64,000 nucleotides of DNA from Heritiera littoralis. Lineage: Eukaryota > Streptophyta > Magnoliopsida > Malvales > Malvaceae. Under the pieces are notes generated by a model that searched no databases, had not been told where the DNA came from, and saw nothing but the letters and a program-made list of their open reading frames with translations. The position numbers and the translations under genes were made by a program. The first letter of the stretch is position 1. Every line of letters begins with the position of its first letter. Below, piece by piece: positions 1-10,689 of this stretch. The stretch covers positions 3,279,501 through 3,343,500 of the forward strand of contig JAPDPK010000031.1 in assembly GCA_031772115.1 (NCBI GenBank), in the 5' to 3' direction.

Positions 1-175
1 TTTATTCTGTTTGAAATGTAAATATCTTGGGTCATGTGATAGGGTTCAACATAGAATTGTAGAGAAGAAGCCACAACAAATCAATTATGTTCCAGTACTT
101 GCAATCTACAAACCTTTGATTTTATAAAACAGTAAGGCATTAGTCGAATTTCTCACAAGTCTTTGTGATTTACAG

Positions 176-325
176 GAAGAGTATAAGGACATGGATGAAG
201 TTGGGGCATTGAAAACTTGTGGTCATGATTACCATGTTCCATGTATCAAGAAGTGGTTGTCAATGAAAAATACATGTCCGATCTGTAAAGCTTCAGCTCT
301 TTCCGACGATATGAAGGAGAAATAA
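176..325 (+). CDS. RING-H2 finger protein, last exon (partial)
   Basis: This is the 3' exon of a gene that starts before the window. An acceptor AG ends at 175, and 49 codons then run to TAA at 323-325. The peptide holds the second half of a C3H2C3 RING: C-G-H-D-Y-H-V-P-C supplies Cys3, His4, His5 and Cys6, followed by W-L and then C-P-I-C as the last zinc pair. The first C-x2-C must lie in an upstream exon. RING-H2 proteins are normally E3 ubiquitin ligases that recruit an E2; that role is inferred from the family. The short acidic/basic tail (DDMKEK) after the finger is typical of proteins with a C-terminal RING. The substrate cannot be inferred. Bases 1-175 look like intron. Confidence 0.85.
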   Translation, partial: EEYKDMDEVGALKTCGHDYHVPCIKKWLSMKNTCPICKASALSDDMKEK

Positions 326-359
326 CGACTGTTATTGTGGCTTATCATTATCATTCTTG

Positions 360-382
360 TATATATATATATATATATATAT
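360..382. repeat. (TA)n microsatellite
   Basis: About eleven TA units lie directly downstream of the RING gene stop, within its probable 3' UTR or flank. The rest of 326-859 is AT-rich and I see no gene in it. Confidence 0.9.
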
Positions 383-859
383 TTAGAGACTTGCTAAAAC
401 AAATCACAGACATTTGTCAGGAAATTTGTTAAAGAAGCGAATGTTAGATTAATTTTCAATCCATTTGTTGTTGGCTTCCATCTCAATTCCGTGTGGAGCC
501 TTGAAAGTTGCCTATGTTAGATTGATTTTCAATCCATTTCTTATCTTTACTACTTACCCAATTTTCTCGTGAGTTTTGTTAATTCAGCAGGCAAATCAAA
601 ACGGATGGAAAGGATGAAATGCCTTTTTAATTCTCTTGCAACCTACGAATCAATAATTTGTGCATTTGTATTGTGTTTATTTTATGTTACACACGCATAA
701 AACATAAAATTTATTATGTTCCAATTCTTCCAATCATGTCAAATATTATATATATTTTTTTAATGTTAAATTATATAAATTTTTATCAAATTTTAATTTA
801 TATATATTTTTATTTTTATTGAATCTATTCTAATATTGGCAAACAAGATATTTCTAAAC

Positions 860-1070
860 GGTGGAATCTATTTTTTTTTTTGGTTGAAATCCTCCGGTTT
901 TCACTTTCGGTGATTATTCCAGAATCGGGAGAAGCAGAGCATGGTTAAGTTTGTCCCCCTCTTAACACTGACATTCCATACACAAATCAGGATTCGAACC
1001 CTGATCTTACTTAAAGGACGAGGGCTGCTTGCCACTCACACCAACCAATTGTTGGTAGGTGGAATCTATT
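860..1070 (-). mobile_element. tRNA-derived SINE with 13-bp target-site duplication
   Basis: The body is 873-1057 on the minus strand. It is bounded by the direct repeat ggtggaatctatt at 860-872 and 1058-1070. Read on the minus strand it has an A-box-like stretch (about 1037-1023, GAGTGGCAAGCAGCC), a perfect B box GGTTCGAATCC (1000-990), and a 3' A tail (the T run at 871-881). These are the hallmarks of a Pol III-transcribed SINE. It lies about 160 bp upstream of the heat-shock element of the polyubiquitin promoter. Confidence 0.85.
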
Positions 1071-1229
1071 CCAATATCAGCAAATAAAATATATATATAT
1101 ATTTTTTTTGCAGTTTCCTCCAAAAGTGGAATTACCCTTTAGACCGGAAGAACAAAGGCAACTGAGTGGCAGCTACCTACCTGTGGCCAATTTCGTAGAA
1201 AACGGAGTAAAGGCAGAGGCAAAAAAGCA

Positions 1230-1247
1230 GAAAATTCCGGAACCAAT
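1230..1247 (+). promoter_or_regulatory. Heat-shock element plus CCAAT box
   Basis: GAA-nn-TTC-nn-GAA is present without mismatch at 1230-1242, a three-unit heat-shock-factor site. CCAAT follows immediately at 1243-1247, and an inverted CCAAT (attgg) lies near 1281. The pair sits about 150 bp upstream of the polyubiquitin TATA box. HSE next to CCAAT is a known plant heat-promoter arrangement. Heat induction of this gene is inferred. Confidence 0.75.
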
Positions 1248-1392
1248 CGTGGAGTTGCGTGAGTCAGCCGTCTGTAAAATGATTGGCTAATTTAAAAAAC
1301 GAGTGGTTAAGGTTACGCCTCGCCGACTCATCCCACCGCAACTTTCTTGTTTCCTCCGGACTTCTCTTTTCCTTCGAGTCGGTCACGTCTCC

Positions 1393-1400
1393 TATATAAA
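1393..1400 (+). promoter_or_regulatory. TATA box of polyubiquitin gene
   Basis: tatataaa lies 119 bp upstream of the ATG at 1519, which predicts transcription starting near 1425-1432 and a 5' UTR of about 90 bases. I see no convincing 5' UTR intron here, although many plant polyubiquitin genes have one. Confidence 0.75.
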
Positions 1401-1518
1401 TGCCCCTTGCCCAACCCTAATTTTTCATCGAAACAAAGCAAATTAAAGCCTCCTCTATTCTCTCTGATCACAAATCTTTTCTAATCTTCGCCATTAGTTT
1501 TGTCGTAGCCTTTACAAG

Positions 1519-2664
1519 ATGCAGATCTTCGTGAAAACCCTCACCGGCAAGACCATAACTCTCGAGGTCGAGAGTTCCGACACCATCGACAACGTCAAGG
1601 CCAAGATCCAAGACAAGGAAGGCATCCCTCCCGACCAGCAACGTCTCATCTTCGCCGGCAAGCAGCTCGAAGACGGTCGGACCTTGGCTGATTATAACAT
1701 CCAGAAGGAGTCAACTCTCCACCTGGTCCTCCGTCTTCGTGGCGGTATGCAGATCTTCGTCAAAACCTTAACCGGTAAGACCATCACTCTTGAGGTTGAG
1801 AGTTCCGACACAATCGACAACGTCAAGGCCAAGATCCAAGACAAGGAAGGCATCCCTCCCGACCAGCAACGTCTCATCTTCGCTGGAAAGCAGCTCGAAG
1901 ACGGCCGAACCCTTGCCGATTACAACATCCAGAAAGAATCTACTCTCCACCTTGTACTCCGTCTTCGTGGTGGTATGCAGATCTTTGTCAAAACCTTAAC
2001 CGGCAAAACCATCACCCTCGAAGTCGAAAGTTCCGACACCATCGACAACGTCAAGGCCAAGATCCAAGATAAGGAAGGCATCCCTCCAGATCAGCAGCGA
2101 CTCATCTTCGCAGGGAAACAGCTTGAGGACGGCCGTACTTTGGCTGATTATAATATCCAAAAGGAGTCAACTCTCCACCTTGTCCTCAGGCTGCGTGGAG
2201 GCATGCAAATCTTTGTCAAAACCTTGACAGGGAAGACAATAACCCTGGAGGTCGAGAGCTCGGACACAATCGATAACGTTAAGGCAAAGATTCAAGACAA
2301 GGAAGGCATCCCACCGGACCAACAACGTTTGATATTCGCGGGTAAGCAGCTTGAGGACGGGAGGACCTTGGCCGATTACAATATCCAAAAGGAATCGACC
2401 CTTCACCTTGTTTTGAGGCTTCGTGGAGGAATGCAGATTTTTGTTAAGACCTTGACTGGCAAAACAATCACCTTGGAGGTGGAAAGTTCGGATACAATTG
2501 ACAATGTGAAGGCAAAGATCCAGGACAAGGAAGGAATCCCCCCAGATCAGCAAAGGCTTATCTTTGCTGGCAAGCAATTGGAGGATGGGAGGACTTTAGC
2601 TGATTATAACATTCAGAAAGAGTCCACCCTTCACCTTGTTCTTCGTCTCCGTGGTGGGCAGTGA
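1519..2664 (+). CDS. UBQ: Polyubiquitin, five head-to-tail ubiquitin units
   Basis: One intronless reading frame of 381 residues encodes five identical 76-residue ubiquitin monomers fused in frame, with a single extra C-terminal Gln that blocks the last Gly-Gly until it is trimmed. Each unit carries the plant signature (Ser19, Asp24, Ala28, Ser57), the acceptor lysines 6, 11, 27, 29, 33, 48 and 63, and ends LRLRGG. Deubiquitinases cleave the precursor to free ubiquitin for conjugation. The five units are identical in protein but differ at many synonymous sites, with GC-rich codons in the first units and more AT-rich codons in the last. Purifying selection on protein therefore dominates over recent gene conversion. 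Stop is TGA. The upstream heat-shock element fits stress-inducible ubiquitin supply. Confidence 0.98.
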
Positions 2665-2820
2665 ATATTCTGGAAGAAATTTGTCTTTGTTTGCAGTCAA
2701 GATTGTCATGTCATAATAAGCCATAAAGCAAGTGCTTGTTTTTCTGTTTTTTAGTATTTGATTTCTGGGTCTTTTCTCTTTTGAAAGATGTTAATCTAAG
2801 TACCTTTAATTGTCATCTGG

Positions 2821-2826
2821 AATAAA
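2821..2826 (+). terminator. AATAAA poly(A) signal of polyubiquitin
   Basis: A canonical AATAAA lies about 160 bases after the stop codon and is the likely polyadenylation signal. The rest of 2665-3154 is the convergent gap between polyubiquitin (+) and the MLO gene (-), holds both 3' UTRs, and shows no other gene. Confidence 0.6.
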
Positions 2827-3154
2827 AGTCTGGTGATCTTTTCATTTTCTGCTTCTGTCTTGCCTATATTTTGAAACTAATCTCCCTGGAATTTCCACTA
2901 GAACTCTTTGAATCACGATGAGTCTAATGGAAATTTTGGGTTGGCTCGTCTCTGTTATTGGTTGTTTTATCAATTAACGATGATCAATAATAAAATCGAT
3001 TGAATTTCGCCCTCACTTATGATTTCTGTATTGGAAACTATTGGTATTTGGTTAAAAATTATTTAATGGAGCCAAATCTAAAAATTTATCTAGTTTTACC
3101 GGATAGCAACTCTATACAAGCAGTTGAAAATCAGAACTCGAATGCTGTATTATT

Positions 3155-6100
3155 TTATCTTCTTGGTCTTCGATCAAATGAGAAACCAGAGAGTTCAATA
3201 TCAATTTCATGTTGGGAAGGATTGTCCGCTGTATTAACAGCTTGTATCTCTTCAAGCTGAGGCGTTTCTGTTTCCCAGCCTTCATTACCAAAACTGGACC
3301 TCCTTGGTGATGCTTGGGAATTGTCTAGTTCACCTCTATGGTTGTGAAGGAGGTGAAGAGGGGATACACCGCATGAGGGAGTCTCTGGCCTGCTGGACAA
3401 TGGCGTTTTGGTGCCAGAATGCCGGTTTTGTTTAATGTGTTTCTTAGCTTTCCGGTGCCAATTCCGTAGTGCATTTGCTACTCTGTCATTGAAGATGGCA
3501 GGCTTCATGGTTGAACCCATCTGTTGAATGCAATGCAAAGAATTACTTAAACAAACAATATTTTTGGAAATAAATAAATAACTTGTTTTCCGAGCAACAT
3601 AGTAAAAATGATAAATCCAGTGCACAAGACTCACATTGTGAGATCTGGAAAGGATAATAGTTACATGTACACAGCTTTTTTTCACATTAAGGCCTTGCTT
3701 GGTATAGCTGAAAAGTGGGAGGAAAGAAAATGGAGGGAAAAATGAAAGAAAAATGAATTTTGGAGTTGCTTGGTAGGACAGAAAATGAGAAGGAAAGAAA
3801 ATGGGAAAGAAAAGTGTTTTCCTTCCCTCTTCACAAATGAAAATCTATCCAAATTGGACAGAAAATAGAAAAGAAATTATCAAGTCTCCTTGGTTGGCTG
3901 CAACATTTGTTTAAAAAATATATCACTGAAAATGAAAACTCCCATAAAAATTGAAAAAAAAATTGATAAATAGTTGTATAAGAGGTAAGATGGTAAAATC
4001 ATTTCAATTTTAATTTTCTTTCCCCTCATTTTTCCATTCTACCAAGCAATAGAAGGAAAAAAAATTTATTTTCCATCTATTTTTCCATCCTTTCTACCAA
4101 GCATACCTAAGGAAAAAAAATATATGTTTTCTATCTCTCCATTTTTCTCTCCTTTTGATTTTTCATCTTTTCATTTTTCTTTCCACCTTACCAAGCAAAG
4201 CCTTATAGAGAAGTTCTTAATATAATGTATTCAATAATTTTCACCTGTGTCACCAATGCATACAGAGGAAGAGTCACATAGCTGCATAGTATTTGTATGA
4301 GGATCCTGTTCAAACAAAGTCATAGCTAGGATTGTTATTAAGGAAGACTGAAAGAAGAAATTGAACAGAGAAGTAAAATATGGTTAATGATGAACTTACC
4401 CCATTGTTATCCTGATGATTATATCTTCTACCTTCTCATGAAAACAAGATTCTATGCCAAACTCATACTTTAAAAGGGACACAACAAATAAAAGAAGAAA
4501 GAAGAAGATAGGAAAGGTAGTCAGTGTCTAGTTATCCAGAAGTAACAATAAGAAAAGAAATCCTTTGATGCTTAAGAGCTCAGCTCACCAATGTCCATAC
4601 TAGGAAGGCCAGTTGAAAGGCATTCTGTAAAAAATCATAAAAGCGGGCTTATTAGTACTTGTGAGATACTGATTTAGACCACATTCACACAATTGAATTT
4701 GTGACAGGGAACACCTGAAAGAGCACAAAGTGAATGAGGTAGAGCAAGAGGCGCGGACGGTTGAACCAAAAGTGGTCATTCCCTAGCTGCACCACTGGAG
4801 TCCCCTTCACTACCTCTCCCCTCTGTTGAATTCCTAGTGCCATTTTAGTTATCACAACTTGAAGCTTTGTGCCCACCAGCAAGATGATCTTCAGAAGTCA
4901 AGTCCATCATTAAACAAATACCAAAGTTGATTAATTATTCAGAGAAATAAAGTTGCAGCTGAGATGCTTACAATTAGAGGGAGAATGGGCAGCCATAGAT
5001 AAGAGTAGGTGCCTGTCCAATGTCCAGTAAAGTTACAAGATGAGCAAACTTTAGCATAGCTATAAATTATAAGAAAGGTTGCCATAAAAAGAAAAGAAGA
5101 TTAAAACAAACTGAACATCGTTGGTTACCATGGGTGTTGAACAATAGGAATAACACAGCAAAGAACCAGATGATTGGGCTGACACCACAAGAAGGAATGT
5201 TAGCAGTACATACAACTTTGCAGGATCCCGCAAAGCATAAACATAATACTGGCAATAGAAAAACTTTTACTAGGGTAATGTTCATTTTATTTGAAAGGTA
5301 GGTTTCTCATACAACGAATAATATTTTTTGCCAATAGGACTAAAATACTTATTTTATTTAATGTTTTCTGTAAGCCAGCTAACACTCCTTATTTTAACCA
5401 GAAAAACAGATTCAAATGTGATATTAACAACTATCACATCTAGAAGAATTCCAAACAATCAGAATTTAGAGTTGAAAAATCATCTTGTGATATGAAAGTT
5501 GAAGCTGTTGGTTAGCATATAGATTCGAGTTATTCACTGATATTGGTCTTGAAAAGAAAATCTAGGACTTATTCAAAACAGATGGATCAAAATAAATGCT
5601 CTTAAAGCTTTACTTGATTCCAACAACAACTTTGAAATCTTCTTCAAGCGATCTCTTAATGTACTTCTGGAAATCGAATTTCGTCTGACTCTGGGGTGCC
5701 AAATGTGCCTAAGAATATCAAATGTGTGAAAGATAAGTTCAGAAAAAAAATTTTAAAAAAAAAGATACCGAGTATCTGAAAAACTTACAAAAATGAATCC
5801 ATAGCGTAGGGTCAAATAATCAACTTTGGGAACTGATCTAATGAACTGCCTGAAAAAACAAACCTGCAATTTTTTGAATAGAAAAGGAACATTCATGTTA
5901 AGCATGAAGGAAAATAGTATCAATGGAGGGTTCATTGCACTTACTATCCACAACAGAACTGGTGTGCGGCTCCAAAAGCTCAAGTGCCTTCGGCCGAAAG
6001 TTGTATCCCTTGTAAATCTAAATCTCTCAGGGTCTGCAGAACGGGGCCACTTTGATCATAATCAATAAGATCAAGAAGACAATGTTCAAGTTGATAACTA

Positions 6101-7099
6101 TTTTGATGGCCTAATGTTTATAGTAGTATTATATTACCCTTAACAATGATAAACTTACCATGTGAGAACTGATAGTCGGCTGTCCTAGTTTCCCTTTCCC
6201 ATCCCTTCCATTTTCTCATCTGCAATCCCACCATCATTTGAATCAGACAGAGAGAACGAGCAGCCATGGAAAAGAGAACACAAGCGACAGACTAAGAGAG
6301 AATAAAACCTTGGCACTGCCCAAAGCCAGGGTGGTTATACAATAAAGTACATGGGAAACTGCTAGGACAAATATGAACATATGGAGTTGGTGGATGCCAT
6401 CTGCAGAGACAAATGGAACTTTACCCTGCAAGAATGTCGTTAGCTTGGTTTTCAACAATTTTAAAGAAAAAAGAAAGAAAACAAAAAAGCTATAGACAAA
6501 TTCAACATGCCTTAGCTGCACAGTTGTCATCTTCTGATGCTGCTAAAACTCTCCGATCATTACCACCATAACCTGGAAATGTTAGGAGCCTTCTCTGATG
6601 ATTTTCAACCAAATCTGAAGATTTGTCTTTATCCTTCTTGTTTTTCTTGCTACATGGATGCCATGTAGCCCCTACAGTCTTTGATATACAAATATCAGTT
6701 ATAATTCCTTGTCCAACTGTTAGTAGCAATGATATGAACCCCAAAAGCATGAGCTCTGAAAGAAAGAAACAGGCAAGTTATCTGAAAAACTAAACACAAT
6801 GTCATTTAACCTTAATTGAACATACTATGCATAACAAATAAACACACCTGATTTAATCTTTTCAAGTGCTTCATAAAGAGCCCGCTTGTGTCTCTTTCTT
6901 AAAAACTGCAGAGAGCAGAAAATTGCATCATAGCTAGTATTTTATTAAAGATCAAAGTGATTTCAGCTTGAATTACCTTTGCAAGCAGGTGGATGACGTA
7001 TTCTATGATAATTGAAATCGAAACCAGCATAAAACAGACAACCGCGACTGCCCAAGTTGGCGTTTGCTCTAAAGATCGGCTCTCTTTAGCTGCTGCCAT
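3155..7099 (-). CDS. MLO: MLO-like seven-transmembrane protein, intact, clade V-like
   Basis: Fifteen exons join in frame to 552 residues: 7099-6977, 6905-6848, 6755-6511, 6425-6309, 6219-6159, 6033-5945, 5863-5789, 5708-5614, 5178-5129, 5012-4972, 4888-4715, 4624-4589, 4467-4400, 4305-4245, 3520-3155. All junctions are GT-AG except intron 3, whose donor is GC after CTAAG. The start is the first in-frame ATG, with a TATA box upstream at 7231-7238. MLO proteins are plasma-membrane proteins with seven helices and a cytosolic calmodulin-binding tail, here ALRNWHRKAKKHIKQ. The N-terminal EQTPTWAVAVVCF block, the tail motif GVSPLHLLHN and a terminal GFSF resemble clade V members, whose loss gives powdery-mildew resistance. 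The clade call is by eye, and the usual [D/E]F[S/T]F tetrapeptide has Gly first here. It lies head to head with an MLO3-like pseudogene. Confidence 0.93.
3691..4203. mobile_element. MITE-like element in the last intron of the MLO gene
   Basis: Terminal inverted repeats ggccttgcttggta and taccaagcaaagcc bound about 510 bp that has no coding capacity. The interior is A+G-rich on the left and T+C-rich on the right and repeats the terminal motif internally (ctaccaagca near 4042 and 4098). Flanks are ttaa on the left and tta on the right, so the duplication is TA or TTA/TAA, consistent with Tourist/Harbinger or mariner-type MITEs. It lies in intron 14 (3521-4244) and does not break the frame. Confidence 0.65.
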
Positions 7100-7230
7100 T
7101 TTAGGACACTGGACAGAAGCTTCAAGTACAAGAACTTCAAAGCTAAGCTTTTTGCTCCCTGAGAAAGACTTTTTCAGTTCAAGCACCAGGGAGTTTACGA
7201 GCTTGTTGGTACATCGAACAGCACCTATCC

Positions 7231-7238
7231 TATTTATA
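7231..7238 (-). promoter_or_regulatory. TATA box of the MLO gene
   Basis: On the minus strand TATAAATA lies about 130 bases upstream of the MLO ATG (7099), which predicts a 5' UTR of roughly 100 bases. Confidence 0.6.
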
Positions 7239-7664
7239 GAAACGAGGACACCTGTAAGTTCGGAGAAAGGATGGTATGAATCAGTTATTTTACGTTAGCA
7301 TATATCATTTCAGTTCAAATTGTGTCATGTAATTATGTTGTTAAAAAAAATCAATTATTTATTACACATTACATATGATAATTAAATGGTGAATATTTAT
7401 TTCAATAGACTCATTAATGATTCCGATAATAAATTATTGACTTTTTTCAATAATGTGATTACGTAATATGATTTGAATGGAAGTAATATATGTTAACGTG
7501 GAGTAATCGTTTCATACAATCTTTTTTCATAAGCTCATTAGTATCTCAACAAAGTTTAGTTATTAAGAGTTGTGCGCATTAATTAAGAACAAAAATGGTC
7601 TAAAATTAACGTGAATTTCCAAAGAATAGCATCAAAACTCTTCTTGGTACTGCTTCTTAGGGTA

Positions 7665-8035
7665 TAAACAAGTTAAGTTGTTCGTAAATTATTTGAATTT
7701 AATTCGATGATTCTTCGAATTCGACTCGTTTATTTTCAAGTCAAGTTTGAGCTCGAGCTATTCGAATAACGAGTTGAGTCGAATTCGACCTTCTTAATAC
7801 CCAACTTGAGTGGCTCGCAAACCTAATTAAATTTTTTAATATATATTATAATATTTTAACATTAATTTATTATTTTACTCTTATAATATATAATTGAAAA
7901 TGGCAAAATCGAGCTTAACAAATCGAGTTTGAGCTTATGAAACCGAGCTCGAGCCACTCGAGTATTTTGTTGAGTCGAGCTCATGCTCAAACTTAATTCT
8001 GAATCATCTCGATTCGATTCGATTACATATATCAA
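7665..8035. repeat. TCGA-rich interspersed repeat, copy 1
   Basis: A non-coding stretch dense in tcgagctcgag-type words flanks a T/A-rich core. Its centre matches the segment at about 63640-63740 in the same orientation: a lead ending acctaat, then the T/A core, then a hexanucleotide-like ataatat block and ttgaaaa. It is therefore a dispersed repeat present at least twice in this window. The surrounding 7100-9215 holds no gene that I can support. A short open frame at 8231-8413 is not recognised. Confidence 0.55.
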
Positions 8036-9215
8036 AGTAAATCTGTAGCGAACATTTCTTTAGGGAATCTCAACGTAATCAGCGGGAATAAGAAGACCCA
8101 ATAACCTTTAAGAGCATTGACGTTGATCTAGGCAAGCCAATAACCTTTCTTCTATTGAAGTATAGACAATCCCCAATGGTCGATGACCAGAAACAAGATT
8201 CATTAATTTGGGCTGTTAAATCAATTTTTTTCATTCTACGAAAGAACTTCTGAGAACCCCAAGTTTGTTTCCCTGGTCAAACCGGCATCTCATTTCAAAG
8301 TCAAGTGGTCCATTAGCTTGCAAGCTGTCAAACCTCCCATCGCCTGTCTTCCGAAGACAGAAGCATATCCATGTTGAACTTTGAGAACAAAATTTACTGA
8401 TATTAGCTTCCAATGTTCATATTGTTTAAAACTCATAGCATGTAATCGTTGCATTTTCCATGCTTGGAAGTTAGAATGCTACCTTCCTGTGTGTTTCCTT
8501 TTTCTTTGTGTTGAGAGTTTAATTTTACATTGTGATTTTTCCAACAATTCATTAATTGAAACAAGAATTTAAGACGAATTTAAGACAAGCAGACAGCAAA
8601 CTGATGTTGATTAATAAACGTAGTAATCGATCTGATCCAACAAAATCAAACTTAATAGGTAGAATGTCTTATTCAGTTGCATTGAAGCAAATGTATCGTT
8701 TACCACAAGAAAATTGAACTATCAATCTTTACCCTACCAAGAACCTGCTAAATTTATTGGCGATGACTTCCCCAGGTTGGCTTAAGAAAACAAATTGCTT
8801 TTTGTCATTGATAACTTTTTTTTTTACCTGATTGGATGAGAGATCTGTTGCTTTTAGGGAAAATGTGAGGAAAGTACAGCAAAAGAAAAAGGGAATTTTT
8901 TTTTCTTTTTAGAGAATGTTTGGACCTTAGTGTAAAGTTAATTGACTGACCGGCAACCATCGAGTCCAAAACTTCCATGCCGTAAGTATGTTCAATGATC
9001 TAGAAATTACTCAAGCGGTCAAGCCTTAAAGGCCCAGAAAGAATTCTGAATGTTTTACATTCAGACCCCAAAAAAGAAGAAAAAATGCCCAATCTAGCCC
9101 ACGATCACTTCAGGCTATAAGGTCAATGATCTAGAAATTCCTCAAGCCTTATGTCGGCCTAAAAAGAAGCCCAAATGATATGTCCACAAGCCTCGAAATC
9201 TTGGCACAAAAAAAA

Positions 9216-9287
9216 GGGGCATTCCGAGAATTGAACTCGGGACCTCTCGCACCCTAAGCGAGAATCATACCACTAGACCAAATGCCC
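9216..9287 (-). tRNA. tRNA-Pro (AGG)
   Basis: The minus strand reads GGGCATT...AATGCCC with discriminator C, 72 bases in all. The A box is TGGTCTAGTGGT. The anticodon stem CTCGC/GCGAG encloses the loop TTAGGGT, giving anticodon AGG (proline). The T arm is GAGTTCAATTCTC, where A replaces the usual G57; either purine is accepted there. A run of nine T on the minus strand directly after the gene (plus-strand A run 9208-9215) is a strong Pol III terminator. All stems pair as expected, so it should be functional. It sits between the two divergent MLO genes. Confidence 0.96.
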
Positions 9288-10529
9288 TTGTTATTTTTGC
9301 CATCTAAGTATTTCTTTTCCAATCAACCAATGGGGCATGTAGGCTCGTCCTCTCATATCCATGGATTTTTTTTATTATTAGAAAGAAATATTTGAAAATT
9401 GGGATGAAGGTAGAATTATTTAAATTTGAATCAAAACTTTATAATATATCACAGCTCTTATTTAATTATTTGGTTGAAAGATTGTTGGCATGTTCATTGA
9501 TTTCATAAATTGAAAAAAGACTTTGATTAATTCTTCTCATTTCAAATATTGTTAATTTTCTGAAGATGTTCGAGGGTTGGCTTAACTTGGGTTTTCATTT
9601 TTTTGATTTTTGGAAAAAATCATGTAACATAGAAACCTTAGCAAACTACTTTGGTTGTTAAGCAATGACGCGCAGTTAGGAAAATATTACAGCGACATTT
9701 TTGTAGCAAGTCAAATTTCTCCAAGATGTAAGAACTAATAAAATCTGAAATTTGGTGACTCTTTGATAAGAAAGATGAAAAAAAAATTAAAAAATAAAGT
9801 TTCCATTCTAAATTTTAATTACAATATAAAATGTGATTAAAAAATGAAAATGTTTCAATTATTAAAAATTTTCCATCATTCCTTTTTTTTTCTTCCCAAA
9901 CAAACAATGTAAATTAGTTTGTTTCTTCTTGCTTTGACGTTTGGAATGCCTCAAAACAAGCACTTTTTTTTATCTTCTTGACTGGAATTGTGAAAGAAAG
10001 AAACTTCTAAAATTATACAACAATGTCCTTTAATAACTGAATGATCGATCTCCATGGAAGAAAATGAAGTTGGAGTCTAAATCTGTTTATTTCCATTCTA
10101 CTACTTACCAACATAATGAATCTCTCTCTCTTCTTTTTTTTTTGAGATAACCAACACAATTAATGAATCTAAAGTCATGAATCAGCTCGATATCCTCAAA
10201 GGTATTTATTAACAGTTGCTTGGTCTTTGTATTACAAATTTGCAAGCTTGCGTATTTAAATATTGACCAATGTGATTTCCTGGGATTTTCTCAATCATTC
10301 CTTTCATCAGAGTTTTCTTTTCTTTTTATTTGAAGTTGACAGGATTGAATCCGGAAATTAAAAAGTTCAACAATCTATCGAAAGACTATGAACATAAGAA
10401 AAAAATATGAAAGAAATACTTACCTGCAATAGTTTCCCACCGAAGTCTTGGCTTCTTCAGTCATAACATTGAACCTATTAATATTATATTTAACCGGTAA
10501 AACGGCTGAAGTATCAGGAAATATCGATC
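9288..10529. other. Intergenic, 5' flank of the MLO3-like pseudogene
   Basis: About 1.2 kb of AT-rich DNA between the tRNA and the first exon of the pseudogene. I see no open frame with recognisable content, no clear TATA box, and no repeat that matches elsewhere in the window. Confidence 0.6.
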
Positions 10530-10689
10530 ATGGCAGCTGCAAATACATCTATTTACTCTCTTGAACACACGCTAACACGGGCTCTTGCCATCGTTTGCCT
10601 CGTTTTCATCTCCATTTCCATTGCCCGGGAGCACTGCATCCGGCTACTCACCAACGTGAGTTCAAACTTTTTTTCCAACCTAAAGTCCT

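Noticed and set aside
981..1000. tRNA gene suggested by a B-box match
   Set aside because: No acceptor or anticodon stem; target duplications and an A tail show a SINE.
1108..1290. 60-codon open frame upstream of polyubiquitin
   Set aside because: No ATG start, and it overlaps the heat-shock element and CCAAT box; promoter DNA.
2167..2577. Long antisense ORF inside polyubiquitin
   Set aside because: Mirror of the conserved repeat codons on the coding strand; no independent features.
8231..8413. Possible gene fragment on either strand
   Set aside because: Codon-like look on both strands but no recognisable motif, start or splice context.
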